Source of the DNA: a virus
Direction: 5' to 3' (one strand)
DNA length: 44,164 bases
IMG/VR virus record: IMGVR_UViG_3300033151_000248
Coordinates: 1 to 44,164 of that record
Part shown: positions 24,919 to 32,269 of the stretch, piece after piece
Position numbering within the stretch: position 1 is the first letter of the stretch
How the letters are laid out: every line of letters starts with the position of its first letter
Program-made: the position numbers and the translations under genes
Notes under the pieces: generated by a model
Databases searched by the model: none
The model's input: the letters and a program-made list of their open reading frames with translations, nothing else
Told to the model about the DNA's origin: nothing

Positions 24919-26634
24919 TTATTCCTCCGTGATGAATAGGCCTTTTAAGAACCCCTCAAGAACTGTAACATCTTTAAGAAGAAACTTTGAGATTCCCTCC
25001 TTTCTTCGTAATGCGTGGTGTACACTTTCCTCGACGGTGTTCTTGATACCGAGTAGAATGTATGTACTTCGGTCCCCTCCTCGGTTAATTCCGTGGATTC
25101 TATCTTGAGACTGAAGCCACTCTTCATTGGACCAACTCCTCGAGTAATAGATCGCCGTATCGCACCGCAAATCAATCCCATGCATAAATGCAGATGACTG
25201 TAAAATTATACAGCGTTGCCTGTCGTTTTCCGAATACGATCCATTGAACCAGTTTACCATATCACTGCGTTCAATTACAGGCGTTCTGCCCATGCCATAA
25301 CGCACGTCGGCCTTTGGAAACTCTTTTGAAATCAATGCATGTAGTCTTCTAATAGAATGGCGAAAATACGCCCAGATGATAACTTTATTCGAGGATTGAA
25401 AATGGTCAGCCAAAAAATCCAGGAGCTCTGCGTCCTTAGGCGAAGCATGGTTGCTAGCAGATCCGTCAGGATTATACAGAAACCCATCACAGTACTGCAA
25501 GCAACGATTAATTCGAGATATGGCAAGGGTGTTGTCGATGATTTGCCCACCCAACTCAAGTATAGTGGCCTCGACGAGATCTTTATAACCTTTCCGAAAA
25601 TCATCAGTTTGAGCCACATCGAGTTTTTGGAATACTTTGGGTGGAAGGTCCAAGCAGTCTCTTTTGAGTGCTCTAAACGAAAATCGCTCGATCTTATTTT
25701 GTAACTCAGCAGTATTTTTGTAGCCAAGCACCTCGTAGCCACCAAATCCTCCAAATACCATGTATCTCTTCTTAAAGCCATACTCGTTGGCTCCGAAGAT
25801 ATTAGGATTCAAGAACCGAAATTGTCCGTAAGCATCGAGAGGGGAATTAACCAACGGCGTTCCAGTGAGTATAAGTTTGTACTTAATCTTTGAGCTGATA
25901 TGCACGCATGCTTTATAGCGTTTTGTTCTAGTGCTCTTAATAGCAGTTGACTCGTCAAGGACGATTGCATCCCATTCAATGGCGGCCAGCGGTCCAAGGA
26001 AAGAGTGGACATATTCAAAGTTAATGATACATATAGTCCCTGAATCTTGGCGCTCTGAATAACGGCTGGCGGTTCGTAGTGCTTGCGTCCTTTCACTTCG
26101 TGTCCCCTTAAGAATGAAGGGTCGATAGTCTGAGTGCTTACGTATCTCGTCTGCCCACTTGTAACAGTTTGAATTCCGGCAAACCATCAGAGTCAAGCTG
26201 CAACCCTTAAGGTCCAGCCAGTCGAGAGCCATCTTACTCTTGCCGGTTCCTTGTTCGCTGAGATTCGCGCAGGCTTTGAAGTTGCTAGCCCAAGCCAGCC
26301 ACTGCGCTTGATGACCAAGGCATTTGGTCTTGGTAAGATCTACGTGTGAGTTACTGGGTAAGTCGAACTTGTGATCTGCTAAGTAGGTGAGTTGACAGCT
26401 TGTATTCCATACTGTTGAGTCAACTTCAACGTCTGGCATCTGCCAGAATTTACCTATTACTTCCGGTGCTGATTCAACAGGATAGACCCAAGCCGGATTC
26501 TTTCGGTCGTATTTCCGTGTAGATATGGACTTACATGCTGCAAGATACATTCCAAAGTGACTACTCCCCAGTACTACTCTGATCTGGTCTCGATACAGTT
26601 GTATCGTTGTCTTCGGAGGAAGATCCGATTGCAT
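24919..26634 (-). CDS. SNF2-like superfamily 2 helicase
   Basis: The product is 571 aa. Motif I is EQGTGKS (Lys132), motif II is DEST (227-230), motif III is LTGTP (256-260), and the C-terminal motifs include FMHGIDL and QSQDRIHGINR. The order and the size fit phage SNF2/UvsW-like helicases that remodel branched DNA or open replication origins. The N-terminal 100 residues form an accessory domain with a short HARP-like feel (YRDQIRVVLG), which is uncertain. The start lies 74 bases inside the upstream regulator gene. Confidence 0.85.
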   Translation of the reverse strand: MQSDLPPKTTIQLYRDQIRVVLGSSHFGMYLAACKSISTRKYDRKNPAWVYPVESAPEVIGKFWQMPDVEVDSTVWNTSCQLTYLADHKFDLPSNSHVDLTKTKCLGHQAQWLAWASNFKACANLSEQGTGKSKMALDWLDLKGCSLTLMVCRNSNCYKWADEIRKHSDYRPFILKGTRSERTQALRTASRYSERQDSGTICIINFEYVHSFLGPLAAIEWDAIVLDESTAIKSTRTKRYKACVHISSKIKYKLILTGTPLVNSPLDAYGQFRFLNPNIFGANEYGFKKRYMVFGGFGGYEVLGYKNTAELQNKIERFSFRALKRDCLDLPPKVFQKLDVAQTDDFRKGYKDLVEATILELGGQIIDNTLAISRINRCLQYCDGFLYNPDGSASNHASPKDAELLDFLADHFQSSNKVIIWAYFRHSIRRLHALISKEFPKADVRYGMGRTPVIERSDMVNWFNGSYSENDRQRCIILQSSAFMHGIDLRCDTAIYYSRSWSNEEWLQSQDRIHGINRGGDRSTYILLGIKNTVEESVHHALRRKEGISKFLLKDVTVLEGFLKGLFITEE

Positions 26635-26863
26635 AACCCTTGTACTCCTCTTTCAACAGGTCAGTGATCGTGAGCTTCAGCACATTACATATGGCTGAAA
26701 TCGCTTCGTCACTACCTCCACCGTTGAGGATGTTTCCGATATGCGCGGGAGTGAATTCGGTCTTTCGTGCTAGGGCGCTGTTATTGATGCCTAACTCAAC
26801 CATCCGTAGTTTGAAGATGCTGAGGTAGTCATCTTTTAACATATCTTTCAATAGCGAAGTCAT
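26561..26863 (-). CDS. XRE-type helix-turn-helix regulator
   Basis: The product is 100 aa. Residues about 18-68 contain LGINNSALARKTEFTPAHIGNILNGG, the helix-turn-helix of Cro/C1-type regulators, and are followed by an acidic Ser/Asp-rich tail. It is the first gene after the promoter at 26891-26919 and heads the whole replication operon, so it may control that promoter by feedback. Its tail region overlaps the helicase gene by 74 bases in another frame. There is no sign of a lysogeny module, so it is probably a lytic-timing regulator. Confidence 0.75.
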   Translation of the reverse strand: MTSLLKDMLKDDYLSIFKLRMVELGINNSALARKTEFTPAHIGNILNGGGSDEAISAICNVLKLTITDLLKEEYKGYAIGSSSEDNDTTVSRPDQSSTGE

Positions 26864-26890
26864 GGCGTGAAATCTCCGTTCGATAAATAC

Positions 26891-26919
26891 ATTATATCAC
26901 AAGCGATTAATACTGTAAA
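26891..26919 (-). promoter_or_regulatory. Sigma-70 promoter of replication operon
   Basis: On the minus strand TTTACA (26919-26914), 17 bases, then TGATATAAT with the -10 at 26896-26891. The -10 is perfect and extended (TGn). It lies 28 bases upstream of the regulator start and is the only good promoter before the replication genes. Confidence 0.85.
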
Positions 26920-26938
26920 CAATAAAATTACAATACAG

Positions 26939-27655
26939 TCAATTAAGGTTCTGCACTTTTACAACGATTTTAACTACACCCGCTGTAACAAAGACAGGCA
27001 CAGGAATCTCTCGATCTTTCCAGAATCCGAAGACTAACTTATCACCACTTGAGATGATAGGCATATCTCCTGAGTAGAAGATCGTTCCGTCCTCTTGAAG
27101 ATTTCCTATGAAGTGAAGTCGTTCACTCGGTGGAGAGGCATCGAGTCCTTGCTCTAACGTCACCTTCCACATATCAGGTGTTTCGTATCTTACTCTGTAC
27201 TGACCCATCTCTGTGAAGATGAAGTAGTCAGTCTCTGGAAGTATGGGATACATCTTAGCTTTGTCATATCCCAACTTGGCATCTATTTCACCAAGCTTTT
27301 GCCTTGCGTCTTTATCGATCTGCATTAGAATGTTCATCGATCTTCTAGCACACATAATGTGAGTTTCGTAAACGTCTCTCATCTTTTGAAGGTCTTCGTC
27401 AGAATCACCTTCAACAACGTAGTCATCTGTCATGCAGGTCATAAAGAACGCAGCCCAGTCTCGGTCTTTGAAAGTCGTATTCTTCCAATCTGTACCTTTA
27501 TAGTCAAATAATGGCCAAGCGATAATACCCATGAACATTGGGATATCGTTCTCCGAGCAAAATTCAGAGACTTGCTGATAGATCTCTTCTTCTTTCTTTT
27601 CAATCTCTTCTTTTAGCTCGCTTGGAAGTTCAACGGGACCCTCAATCCGCTTCAT
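26939..27655 (-). CDS. 238-aa hypothetical early protein
   Basis: The protein is acidic. A helical N-terminus has many Glu-Lys pairs (EEIEKKEEEIYQQVSEF). The middle has DWAAFFMTCMTDD and a helix with MCARRSMNILMQID, and the C-terminal part is beta-rich (DKLVFGFWKDREIPVPVFV). No motif is recognised. It follows a strong terminator hairpin that lies just before its start, so its level should be lower than that of the gene upstream. Confidence 0.65.
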   Translation of the reverse strand: MKRIEGPVELPSELKEEIEKKEEEIYQQVSEFCSENDIPMFMGIIAWPLFDYKGTDWKNTTFKDRDWAAFFMTCMTDDYVVEGDSDEDLQKMRDVYETHIMCARRSMNILMQIDKDARQKLGEIDAKLGYDKAKMYPILPETDYFIFTEMGQYRVRYETPDMWKVTLEQGLDASPPSERLHFIGNLQEDGTIFYSGDMPIISSGDKLVFGFWKDREIPVPVFVTAGVVKIVVKVQNLN

Positions 27656-27670
27656 TGGAAGTCTCCAAAT

Positions 27671-27707
27671 AAAAAAGTGGGAGGAGCAACCCGACGAAGC
27701 TCCTCCC
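27671..27707 (-). terminator. Intrinsic terminator between two early genes
   Basis: On the minus strand GGGAGGAGC (27707-27699) pairs perfectly with GCTCCTCCC (27687-27679) around an 11-base loop, followed by AC and a run of six T (27676-27671). The next gene starts only 16 bases further on. Confidence 0.85.
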
Positions 27708-27724
27708 TCCAGGGAAAGGATGTT

Positions 27725-28294
27725 CTATTCAGCGGACGCTTCTTTGACGGTTTCGTCAGCGATCGGCTGGATGATCTCCTGCTTGTTCTTGAGCTCAGAA
27801 AACCATGCGCTGGTAGCGGCTCCAATTGAAGGGAATTTGGTAGAGATACCGAACGTTTCCGTCTCGGCATTGTACTGCATAGCGGTCTTAACCGCAATTT
27901 GGAACGCTTCGTAGTTGAATTGTGCCTCGTCCTTGAGAAGGATAACGAGTTTGCACTTGGTCGAACCTTCGCGCCCAGCACTCTGACCGTCAGCGAGGAC
28001 GATCTTGAAGTTGCCCTTGGTGGACATTCGCTTCCGCCCGGCTTTCTTCGGCTTCTCTCCGTCCTCTTTCTTGTCCTCAGTCTTGGCTTCGTCGATCCCT
28101 GCTTCCTTGAGGACCGCACTCTTGACCAGTTTCGCGCACTTACGCTTCAGCCAACCTTCGTTGACGTCTTCCGGAGCATACTCTTCACCGTGCTCCGTCG
28201 CTAGCGCGATCAACTCAGACAACTCCATCGCTTTGATGGCGTCGACTGAGGATTTGAGTTTGTCTGTTACTTCTTGCGGCAGTTCTTGAGACAT
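27725..28294 (-). CDS. 189-aa basic-linker early protein
   Basis: I choose the ATG at 28294 because AGGAG lies 7 bases upstream. The frame stays open upstream to an ATG at 28471 that overlaps the previous stop (TGATG), which would give 248 aa. The protein has an acidic helical N-terminus (to about 75), a Lys/Glu-rich linker (DKKEDGEKPKKAGRKR), then a compact domain with NFKIVLADGQSAGREG and KCKLVILLKDEAQFNYEAF. It may bind nucleic acid through the linker. Function unknown. Confidence 0.65.
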   Translation of the reverse strand: MSQELPQEVTDKLKSSVDAIKAMELSELIALATEHGEEYAPEDVNEGWLKRKCAKLVKSAVLKEAGIDEAKTEDKKEDGEKPKKAGRKRMSTKGNFKIVLADGQSAGREGSTKCKLVILLKDEAQFNYEAFQIAVKTAMQYNAETETFGISTKFPSIGAATSAWFSELKNKQEIIQPIADETVKEASAE

Positions 28295-28470
28295 GAGACT
28301 TCTCCTCAACACTTCGAAATAGAATGGGTGTTCGTAGTTGCGAAGGGCATCGCGTGTCTTCACCTCCTCTCGCCCTGGTAATATTTGTCCATCTTTTGGA
28401 TGTAGAGGTACTCCATGCTTGATCCTCTCGACTCCCTCATGAGTCCAAACATGGAGCACCAAGCAGTTCA
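28295..28470 (-). other. Possible N-terminal extension of the 189-aa gene
   Basis: This stretch is open in the frame of the 189-aa gene from the coupled ATG at 28471. It also holds a strong AGGAGGTGA near 28375 that serves no clear gene; the nearest ATG after it opens only a 14-codon frame. Either the 248-aa form is real, or tiny peptides are made here. Confidence 0.4.
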
Positions 28471-28632
28471 TCAGTCTTCCAACTCTTGACCGAGGGCTTT
28501 GGCCGACTCTTTCGCCAGCCACTCATACGCCGGCTTGTCATTGCTGATCAGATTCTTGAGTTCGTCCATCTTGACAGGACGCTCCTCAGTTCCGAAGAAC
28601 TCCTTGATTGCTTTGACCTTTTTAATCGCCAT
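28471..28632 (-). CDS. 53-aa early protein
   Basis: The gene starts MAIKKVKAIKEFFGTEERP with AGGAGG 9 bases upstream and ends in TGATG, overlapping the next possible start. The protein is a short mixed-charge helical peptide of a kind typical of early phage genes. It is the first gene behind the promoter at 28665-28694. Confidence 0.7.
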   Translation of the reverse strand: MAIKKVKAIKEFFGTEERPVKMDELKNLISNDKPAYEWLAKESAKALGQELED

Positions 28633-28664
28633 CGTTCTTTCCTCCTTTGTTCGTGTTCATTATT

Positions 28665-28694
28665 ATTATATCACACGTGGGAGAAAATGTGCAA
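28665..28694 (-). promoter_or_regulatory. Early promoter with GTGATATAAT
   Basis: On the minus strand TTGCAC (28694-28689), 18 bases, then TATAAT (28670-28665) with TGA directly before it. The same 10 bases occur at three other sites on this strand. Confidence 0.75.
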
Positions 28695-28695
28695 T

Positions 28696-28938
28696 CTACA
28701 GACGCCGTAAGTCGGCTTCACAGAACATGACCGATCCTGATCGGTACACTAGGTCGCGTAACTCTATGTTGTCAGGATCGTGCATAAGGTCTTCAAATTC
28801 CTCAATGGTATCAGCAAGAGATAGGAGAGCAGCGGGACACTTAGGATGCGCGTCAATCATCCTCTCCAGAGACCCGTGGAGTGCGCCCACTGCCCTCGCT
28901 ATGCTGACATTAAGTCGTTTTGCTGGAGTCCGTGCCAA
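28696..28938 (-). CDS. 80-aa hypothetical early protein
   Basis: The TTG start at 28938 has GGAG 9 bases upstream and overlaps the previous gene by 29 bases. The protein is helical, with a basic N-terminus (ARTPAKRLNVSIARAV) and an acidic middle (IEEFEDLMHDPDNIEL). No motif. Confidence 0.6.
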   Translation of the reverse strand: MARTPAKRLNVSIARAVGALHGSLERMIDAHPKCPAALLSLADTIEEFEDLMHDPDNIELRDLVYRSGSVMFCEADLRRL

Positions 28939-29197
28939 CGACCTGATCTCCGACTGTGAACTTTTGGTTTACTTCGTCAAGCTGACGATGGAGGAAGGCA
29001 ACCGTCTTGTTCATCTTGCGAACCTTAACGTGGCCGCATTCGAACATCTTGTTGATCTGAATGAGAAACTCTTGCTTCTTCTCGTCCGTATCGTCACCGA
29101 ACTTGTCCTCGGTGATGGACTTGAGAACGAGCTCCTTCAACTTCCCTGTGTAACCAAGGAACTCGGTTTCCCATTGCTGCATCTTCAGAGATGGCAT
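28910..29197 (-). CDS. 95-aa hypothetical early protein
   Basis: AGGAGG lies 6 bases before the ATG. The protein is helical and charged (SITEDKFGDDTDEKKQEFL), with one FECGHVKVRK segment and a C-terminal KFTVGDQVVG strand. It is the first gene after the promoter at 29230-29258. Confidence 0.65.
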   Translation of the reverse strand: MPSLKMQQWETEFLGYTGKLKELVLKSITEDKFGDDTDEKKQEFLIQINKMFECGHVKVRKMNKTVAFLHRQLDEVNQKFTVGDQVVGTDSSKTT

Positions 29198-29229
29198 TAC
29201 AGTCCTCCTTGTTTCTGAATTATACGTAC

Positions 29230-29258
29230 ATTATATCACGAATGGAATCGAAAGTAAA
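29230..29258 (-). promoter_or_regulatory. Early promoter with GTGATATAAT
   Basis: On the minus strand TTTACT (29258-29253), 17 bases, then TGATATAAT with the -10 at 29235-29230. A TTGACTG lies 16 bases upstream of the -35, at the same distance as at the replication promoter. Confidence 0.85.
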
Positions 29259-29290
29259 CACTAGTTCAACCAAGCAGTCAACTTTTTTAC

Positions 29291-29554
29291 TTAAATATTA
29301 TAGTCTTTCATGATCCTAGCGGCAATTGAATTGAGTGCCGCTTTCTTCTCGAGTTCAGACGACCTCATCTTGGTGAAGAACTCGAAGTCCTCCTCCGTGA
29401 AGCCGTATTGTCTGAGGATCGGATCATTCAGCAGGTCTGCTAGGATCCCATCGACCTCATTGCCTACGCCATGGTTCATCCCAGTGCACCAGCACTTACA
29501 GACGGTCCCCTTGGCCATCCAGCAAGAAACGTCACAGTATCCCTTCTTAGCCAT
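29291..29554 (-). CDS. 87-aa cysteine-rich early protein
   Basis: I start at 29554 where AGGAGG lies 5 bases upstream; a start 30 bases earlier lacks a site. The first 25 residues contain CDVSCWMAKGTVCKCWC, five Cys that could hold zinc, followed by a helical acidic part (ILADLLNDPILRQYGFTEED). Small zinc proteins of this size often act on host factors, but nothing specific can be said. Confidence 0.6.
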   Translation of the reverse strand: MAKKGYCDVSCWMAKGTVCKCWCTGMNHGVGNEVDGILADLLNDPILRQYGFTEEDFEFFTKMRSSELEKKAALNSIAARIMKDYNI

Positions 29555-29771
29555 ATGGTCCTCCTTCTGGTATGATAACACCATTATCCTTTAACCAGTC
29601 TAAAAGATTGTCGAGTACGCTGTGCTCTAGGACGATGTTGCTATGTTCCTCGCACCCGTTCCAGAGATAGAGTTCAACGTCGCCCATATGAGGACGAAAG
29701 CGGATGTACACCGAGTCACCGAGGTACGTCGTTTTTGTTGCTCTCTGTTCTTCTTCGCTTAGTTTCACCAT
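29547..29771 (-). CDS. 74-aa hypothetical early protein
   Basis: AAGGAG lies 5 bases before the ATG, which overlaps the previous stop. The protein is acidic with beta strands (DSVYIRFRPHMGDVELYLW) and a final helix. No motif. Confidence 0.6.
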   Translation of the reverse strand: MVKLSEEEQRATKTTYLGDSVYIRFRPHMGDVELYLWNGCEEHSNIVLEHSVLDNLLDWLKDNGVIIPEGGPYG

Positions 29772-29956
29772 CCTAACTCCTTGCTAGCGCGGACCCAGGC
29801 ATCCGGATACTGCTCACGCTTCCTGTTCATCACTGTAAGGTGATATACACCTCGCTCGCCATGAAACCAAGTTGAACCGGCGGGCTCGAACCTGTTCTTG
29901 CGGAGCAGTTCTTTGAGAGTTGCTTTGTCGATCCAGTCCTTTTCTTCTTTAGTCAT
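29765..29956 (-). CDS. 63-aa hypothetical early protein
   Basis: GAGGAG lies 4 bases before the ATG, overlapping the preceding gene. Sequence shows a charged helix (DWIDKATLKELLRKNRF) followed by a strand pair (GSTWFHGERGVYHLTVM). No motif is recognised. Confidence 0.6.
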   Translation of the reverse strand: MTKEEKDWIDKATLKELLRKNRFEPAGSTWFHGERGVYHLTVMNRKREQYPDAWVRASKELGW

Positions 29957-30104
29957 TGAACTCCTCTTCCTTCATGCGCTTGCGCTCGAAGTCGGCTTGG
30001 TCTAGACGATTGTCGGCGTGTTGACCTTGACAGTTGTAACAACATTCCTTGATGTCGAAGTTCACTGCACCTTGGCACCTGGGACAGTACGGTTCCTTAG
30101 TCAC
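29949..30104 (-). CDS. 51-aa zinc-ribbon protein
   Basis: A GTG start has AGGAG 7 bases upstream and overlaps the previous stop (GTGACTAA). Residues PYCPRCQGAVNFDIKECCYNC give two CxxC-like pairs, a typical zinc ribbon, followed by an acidic-basic helix. Too short for most gene callers but well supported by site and overlaps. Confidence 0.65.
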   Translation of the reverse strand: MTKEPYCPRCQGAVNFDIKECCYNCQGQHADNRLDQADFERKRMKEEEFND

Positions 30105-30228
30105 TATCAATCTCCTCTTTTAACCATCTCCAAACCTTCGCTAAGAAGAAGAAGAGTCCTCCTCCAAAGAAGAAGACGATGAAGATGGGGATCGCGAAGT
30201 CATATAGGAAAGATAGGGCTGGGAACAT
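30097..30228 (-). CDS. 43-aa single-TM protein
   Basis: The protein starts MFPALSFLYDFAIPIFIVFF and forms one long membrane segment followed by a basic-acidic tail (AKVWRWLKEEIDSD). It overlaps the zinc-ribbon start by 8 bases, which supports it, while its first 88 bases are also used in another frame by the upstream gene. Its start site is weak (GAGGG). Confidence 0.5.
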   Translation of the reverse strand: MFPALSFLYDFAIPIFIVFFFGGGLFFFLAKVWRWLKEEIDSD

Positions 30229-30500
30229 AGGACCCTCGCTATAGATTTTTTGACTCTTTCAACATTATGACAGAGCCAGTTGTTAGCAGCGTCTGAAAGA
30301 TCGTCATTCTCCTCTTCCGTTAGTTGAAGGCCTTCAAAATGATCGAGCACCTCAGGGATACAGGCATCCCAGATGGCCTCAGAGTCATCAAGGAGCGCTA
30401 GCAAATGCTTCCTTAAAGATATGCGGGTAGCGATCTGCATGTTGTGCGATCGCCTGACGGTGTTGATTGTCGCTCTCGCTTTGTTGAGCTCGGTGGTCAC
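30141..30500 (-). CDS. 119-aa early protein with Ser-rich tail
   Basis: The GTG start overlaps the previous stop as GTGA. Residues 1-95 are helical and acidic (VLDHFEGLQLTEEENDDLSD). The tail is a run of Ser and Glu, exactly where the same DNA encodes a Phe-rich membrane segment in another frame. The C-terminus may be of little importance. Confidence 0.55.
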   Translation of the reverse strand: MTTELNKARATINTVRRSHNMQIATRISLRKHLLALLDDSEAIWDACIPEVLDHFEGLQLTEEENDDLSDAANNWLCHNVERVKKSIARVLCSQPYLSYMTSRSPSSSSSSLEEDSSSS

Positions 30501-30742
30501 GAGGGATCACGCTGTTTTCCGTACTTACTTGACCAGAGTAGGTCGATTTGACGACAGTAAGGCGAGGAGAGGAACTCAATGATCTTCTCAAAGACACTCT
30601 CACCGTAGATGATCTTCCACATGACCTCGCGATTGTGGGTGTTGGTGTACTCGAAGACAAAGTCAACTTGCGGATCACCTGGGTAGATGCCCTCGTTGTT
30701 AACAATGGTCTTGATGGTCTCTCTACTTGTTATTGTGCTCAC
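30497..30742 (-). CDS. 81-aa hypothetical early protein
   Basis: I start at the GTG at 30742, which overlaps the upstream stop (GTGA) and has GGAGA 4-5 bases before it; an ATG 42 bases upstream lacks a site. The protein starts VSTITSRETIKTIVNNEGI and is of mixed charge with one Cys. It ends in GTGA with the next gene, the same coupling. Confidence 0.6.
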   Translation of the reverse strand: MSTITSRETIKTIVNNEGIYPGDPQVDFVFEYTNTHNREVMWKIIYGESVFEKIIEFLSSPYCRQIDLLWSSKYGKQRDPS

Positions 30743-30939
30743 AATTTCTCCAATCCCGACAGCACCCTCAGTGCTCTCGCCCATGCTTCATAGAACTCTC
30801 TACTGTTTACAATAACATCGTTGCCGTCTGGAGTTTCGATTAAGATGCCAGTAACATTCTTGTCAGCATCACATGTCTGAACCATGAACGTAACTAGGTT
30901 TGCTAGTGCGCCTCGTAGTTTCTCAGTCTCCGTGCTCAT
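30739..30939 (-). CDS. 66-aa hypothetical early protein
   Basis: The ATG at 30939 has AGGAG 7 bases upstream and is preferred over one 33 bases earlier. The sequence shows a helix (EKLRGALANLVTFMVQTC), a beta hairpin (GILIETPDGNDVIVN) and a final helix. No motif. Confidence 0.6.
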   Translation of the reverse strand: MSTETEKLRGALANLVTFMVQTCDADKNVTGILIETPDGNDVIVNSREFYEAWARALRVLSGLEKL

Positions 30940-31114
30940 GCCGGTACTCCTCCTCACTAAGGGAGGAAGCATACGTTTGCTTCTCCGTTACTGGCTCGAC
31001 TTGGCCTTGGATAGTGAGGGTGTGCTTATGCTCATCAGCGTGCTCACTAGCACCGCGTGAGTAGTCGGTCTTGAAACCGCACCCACATACGAACTTGACG
31101 TTCATTCTTGCCAT
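30923..31114 (-). CDS. 63-aa C2H2-like zinc protein
   Basis: The N-terminal part has FVCGCGFKTDY followed by EHADEHKH: C10-x-C12 and three His about 12-20 residues later, a possible small zinc finger. A polar tail follows. GAGG lies 8 bases before the ATG. Function unknown, perhaps nucleic-acid or protein binding. Confidence 0.6.
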   Translation of the reverse strand: MARMNVKFVCGCGFKTDYSRGASEHADEHKHTLTIQGQVEPVTEKQTYASSLSEEEYRHEHGD

Positions 31115-31117
31115 GTC

Positions 31118-31384
31118 TTAGACCTCACTTTCTCGTTTAAGGTTGTCCGGGTCAATACCAATGTCGTATGCCATGTCTTCTAATTCTTTAAGTGAGAGAG
31201 ACTGGAGACCCACACCGAAACCGTCGATGATGCCTCCAATGACGTAGTCCCGGTCTTGGAAGTTAACGTCGTACTCAATTTCAGCGATGGTGTAGATGAT
31301 GAAGCACTTCTTGCAGAGATGTCCCTCTTGCAAGGGCCAGTTATCAAAGACCCCCTTGTCAGTGTCGCATCGAAGACACTTCAT
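31118..31384 (-). CDS. 88-aa zinc-ribbon early protein
   Basis: CLRC (C3, C6) and CKKC (C24, C27) form a two-knuckle zinc ribbon at the N-terminus. An acidic helical C-terminal domain follows (SLKELEDMAYDIGIDPDNL). AGGAG lies 6 bases before the start. Confidence 0.65.
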   Translation of the reverse strand: MKCLRCDTDKGVFDNWPLQEGHLCKKCFIIYTIAEIEYDVNFQDRDYVIGGIIDGFGVGLQSLSLKELEDMAYDIGIDPDNLKRESEV

Positions 31385-31387
31385 TTG

Positions 31388-31819
31388 CTACTCCTCGCCA
31401 TACGCTTTGTCGAGGTGTTGTCTGAGGTACTCCCAGTTGAAATCCATGTAAGAGACGCGAGTTTGCTCTTGCAAGAACTCATGAACTTGAGCATTAGGTT
31501 GGACTGCGCCTCTAGTTGCGAGGTCGTTGTAGAATGTGAGAAGCGCCGAGGCCTCTGTACGTGCGTCGCGGGTCTTACGACCAGCCCACTCATTCTGTCT
31601 GGCATTTGCTGTTTTGTTAAGGTAGATTGCGAACTTCCTAGCGTCCGCCTGGGTGAGTGAGCCTCCCCACCCCCACTTCTTTCCCTTCCGAGGCTTGCGG
31701 TACTTGATGGTTATCCTGTATTCTGAATTGCACTTCCTCATTCTCTGGTTGGCCTTCTTAACCAACCAACGCACGCCCCGGAAGTTGGGCATGTCGTTCA
31801 CGAGGTGGCGGTGCGCCAT
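31388..31819 (-). CDS. 143-aa basic early protein
   Basis: AGGAGG lies 7 bases before the ATG. The protein is strongly basic in its first 70 residues (KYRKPRKGKKWGWGGSL), then helical with many Ala and Arg, and ends in a Tyr/Trp-rich segment. It probably binds nucleic acid. No family is recognised. Confidence 0.65.
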   Translation of the reverse strand: MAHRHLVNDMPNFRGVRWLVKKANQRMRKCNSEYRITIKYRKPRKGKKWGWGGSLTQADARKFAIYLNKTANARQNEWAGRKTRDARTEASALLTFYNDLATRGAVQPNAQVHEFLQEQTRVSYMDFNWEYLRQHLDKAYGEE

Positions 31820-31831
31820 GGCGTTGCCTCC

Positions 31832-31984
31832 TTATTTGTCAAGATGCTTGAGGTCCGTCTTGACTATTCTCTCTATAACTTCATCGATGCTTTTGTTGTT
31901 GAGATTTGCCAGAATTTTGATCCTGTTAAGAGCTTCATTGGAAAGCTCTAGTTTGACCTTAGTCTTCTTTTTCTTCCAGAACAT
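31832..31984 (-). CDS. 50-aa ribbon-helix-helix regulator
   Basis: AGGAG lies 5 bases before the ATG. The layout is a basic start (MFWKKKKTK), a strand VKLELS, helix 1 NEALNRIKILANLNN and helix 2 SIDEVIERIVKTDLK, as in Arc/CopG-type ribbon-helix-helix dimers. It is a good candidate for a DNA-binding regulator of the early promoters about 550 bases upstream. Confidence 0.7.
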   Translation of the reverse strand: MFWKKKKTKVKLELSNEALNRIKILANLNNKSIDEVIERIVKTDLKHLDK

Positions 31985-31993
31985 CAAGTCTCC

Positions 31994-32269
31994 TTATTCT
32001 GGTTTGTCTTCACTCTTAAACATCTTGTCTATAAATGCGTGATCCTCCCGACACTCTTTAATAGCATCGATTTCAAGTTTGAAGGTCTGGTCTGTGTTAA
32101 TGGGTTCGAGGGTAATGATCAGAGCACTAGCGCCTTCATTGTCAATTTCATGGACGACGCCAGTCATGAAGTCCGCCCCGGCATGATCATCTTCAGTATC
32201 ACAGACAATTTCTACTTCACATGTTTCCGGGACGCCTCCGACGTACATTGGGTACACGTAGATCTTCAT
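31994..32269 (-). CDS. 91-aa acidic early protein
   Basis: The ATG overlaps the upstream stop (ATGA). The protein is acidic and beta-rich (MKIYVYPMYVGGVPETCEVE, ALIITLEPINTD) with a helical acidic end. An acidic mimic type of protein is possible, but nothing specific supports it. Confidence 0.6.
   Translation of the reverse strand: MKIYVYPMYVGGVPETCEVEIVCDTEDDHAGADFMTGVVHEIDNEGASALIITLEPINTDQTFKLEIDAIKECREDHAFIDKMFKSEDKPE

Noticed and set aside
26561-26863. Lysogeny repressor
   Set aside because: The helix-turn-helix is clear, but there is no integrase, excisionase, partition gene or opposed cro-like gene. A lytic regulator is more likely.
27652-28119. Arg/Ser-rich frame of 155 codons on the minus strand
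   Set aside because: It overlaps the 189-aa gene in another frame and the terminator; the composition is a typical frame shadow.
28499-29218. Long open frame of 239 codons on the plus strand in the early block
   Set aside because: It runs opposite to three well-supported minus-strand genes with good ribosome sites and their promoters, has no start site of its own, and its composition is that of an antisense shadow.
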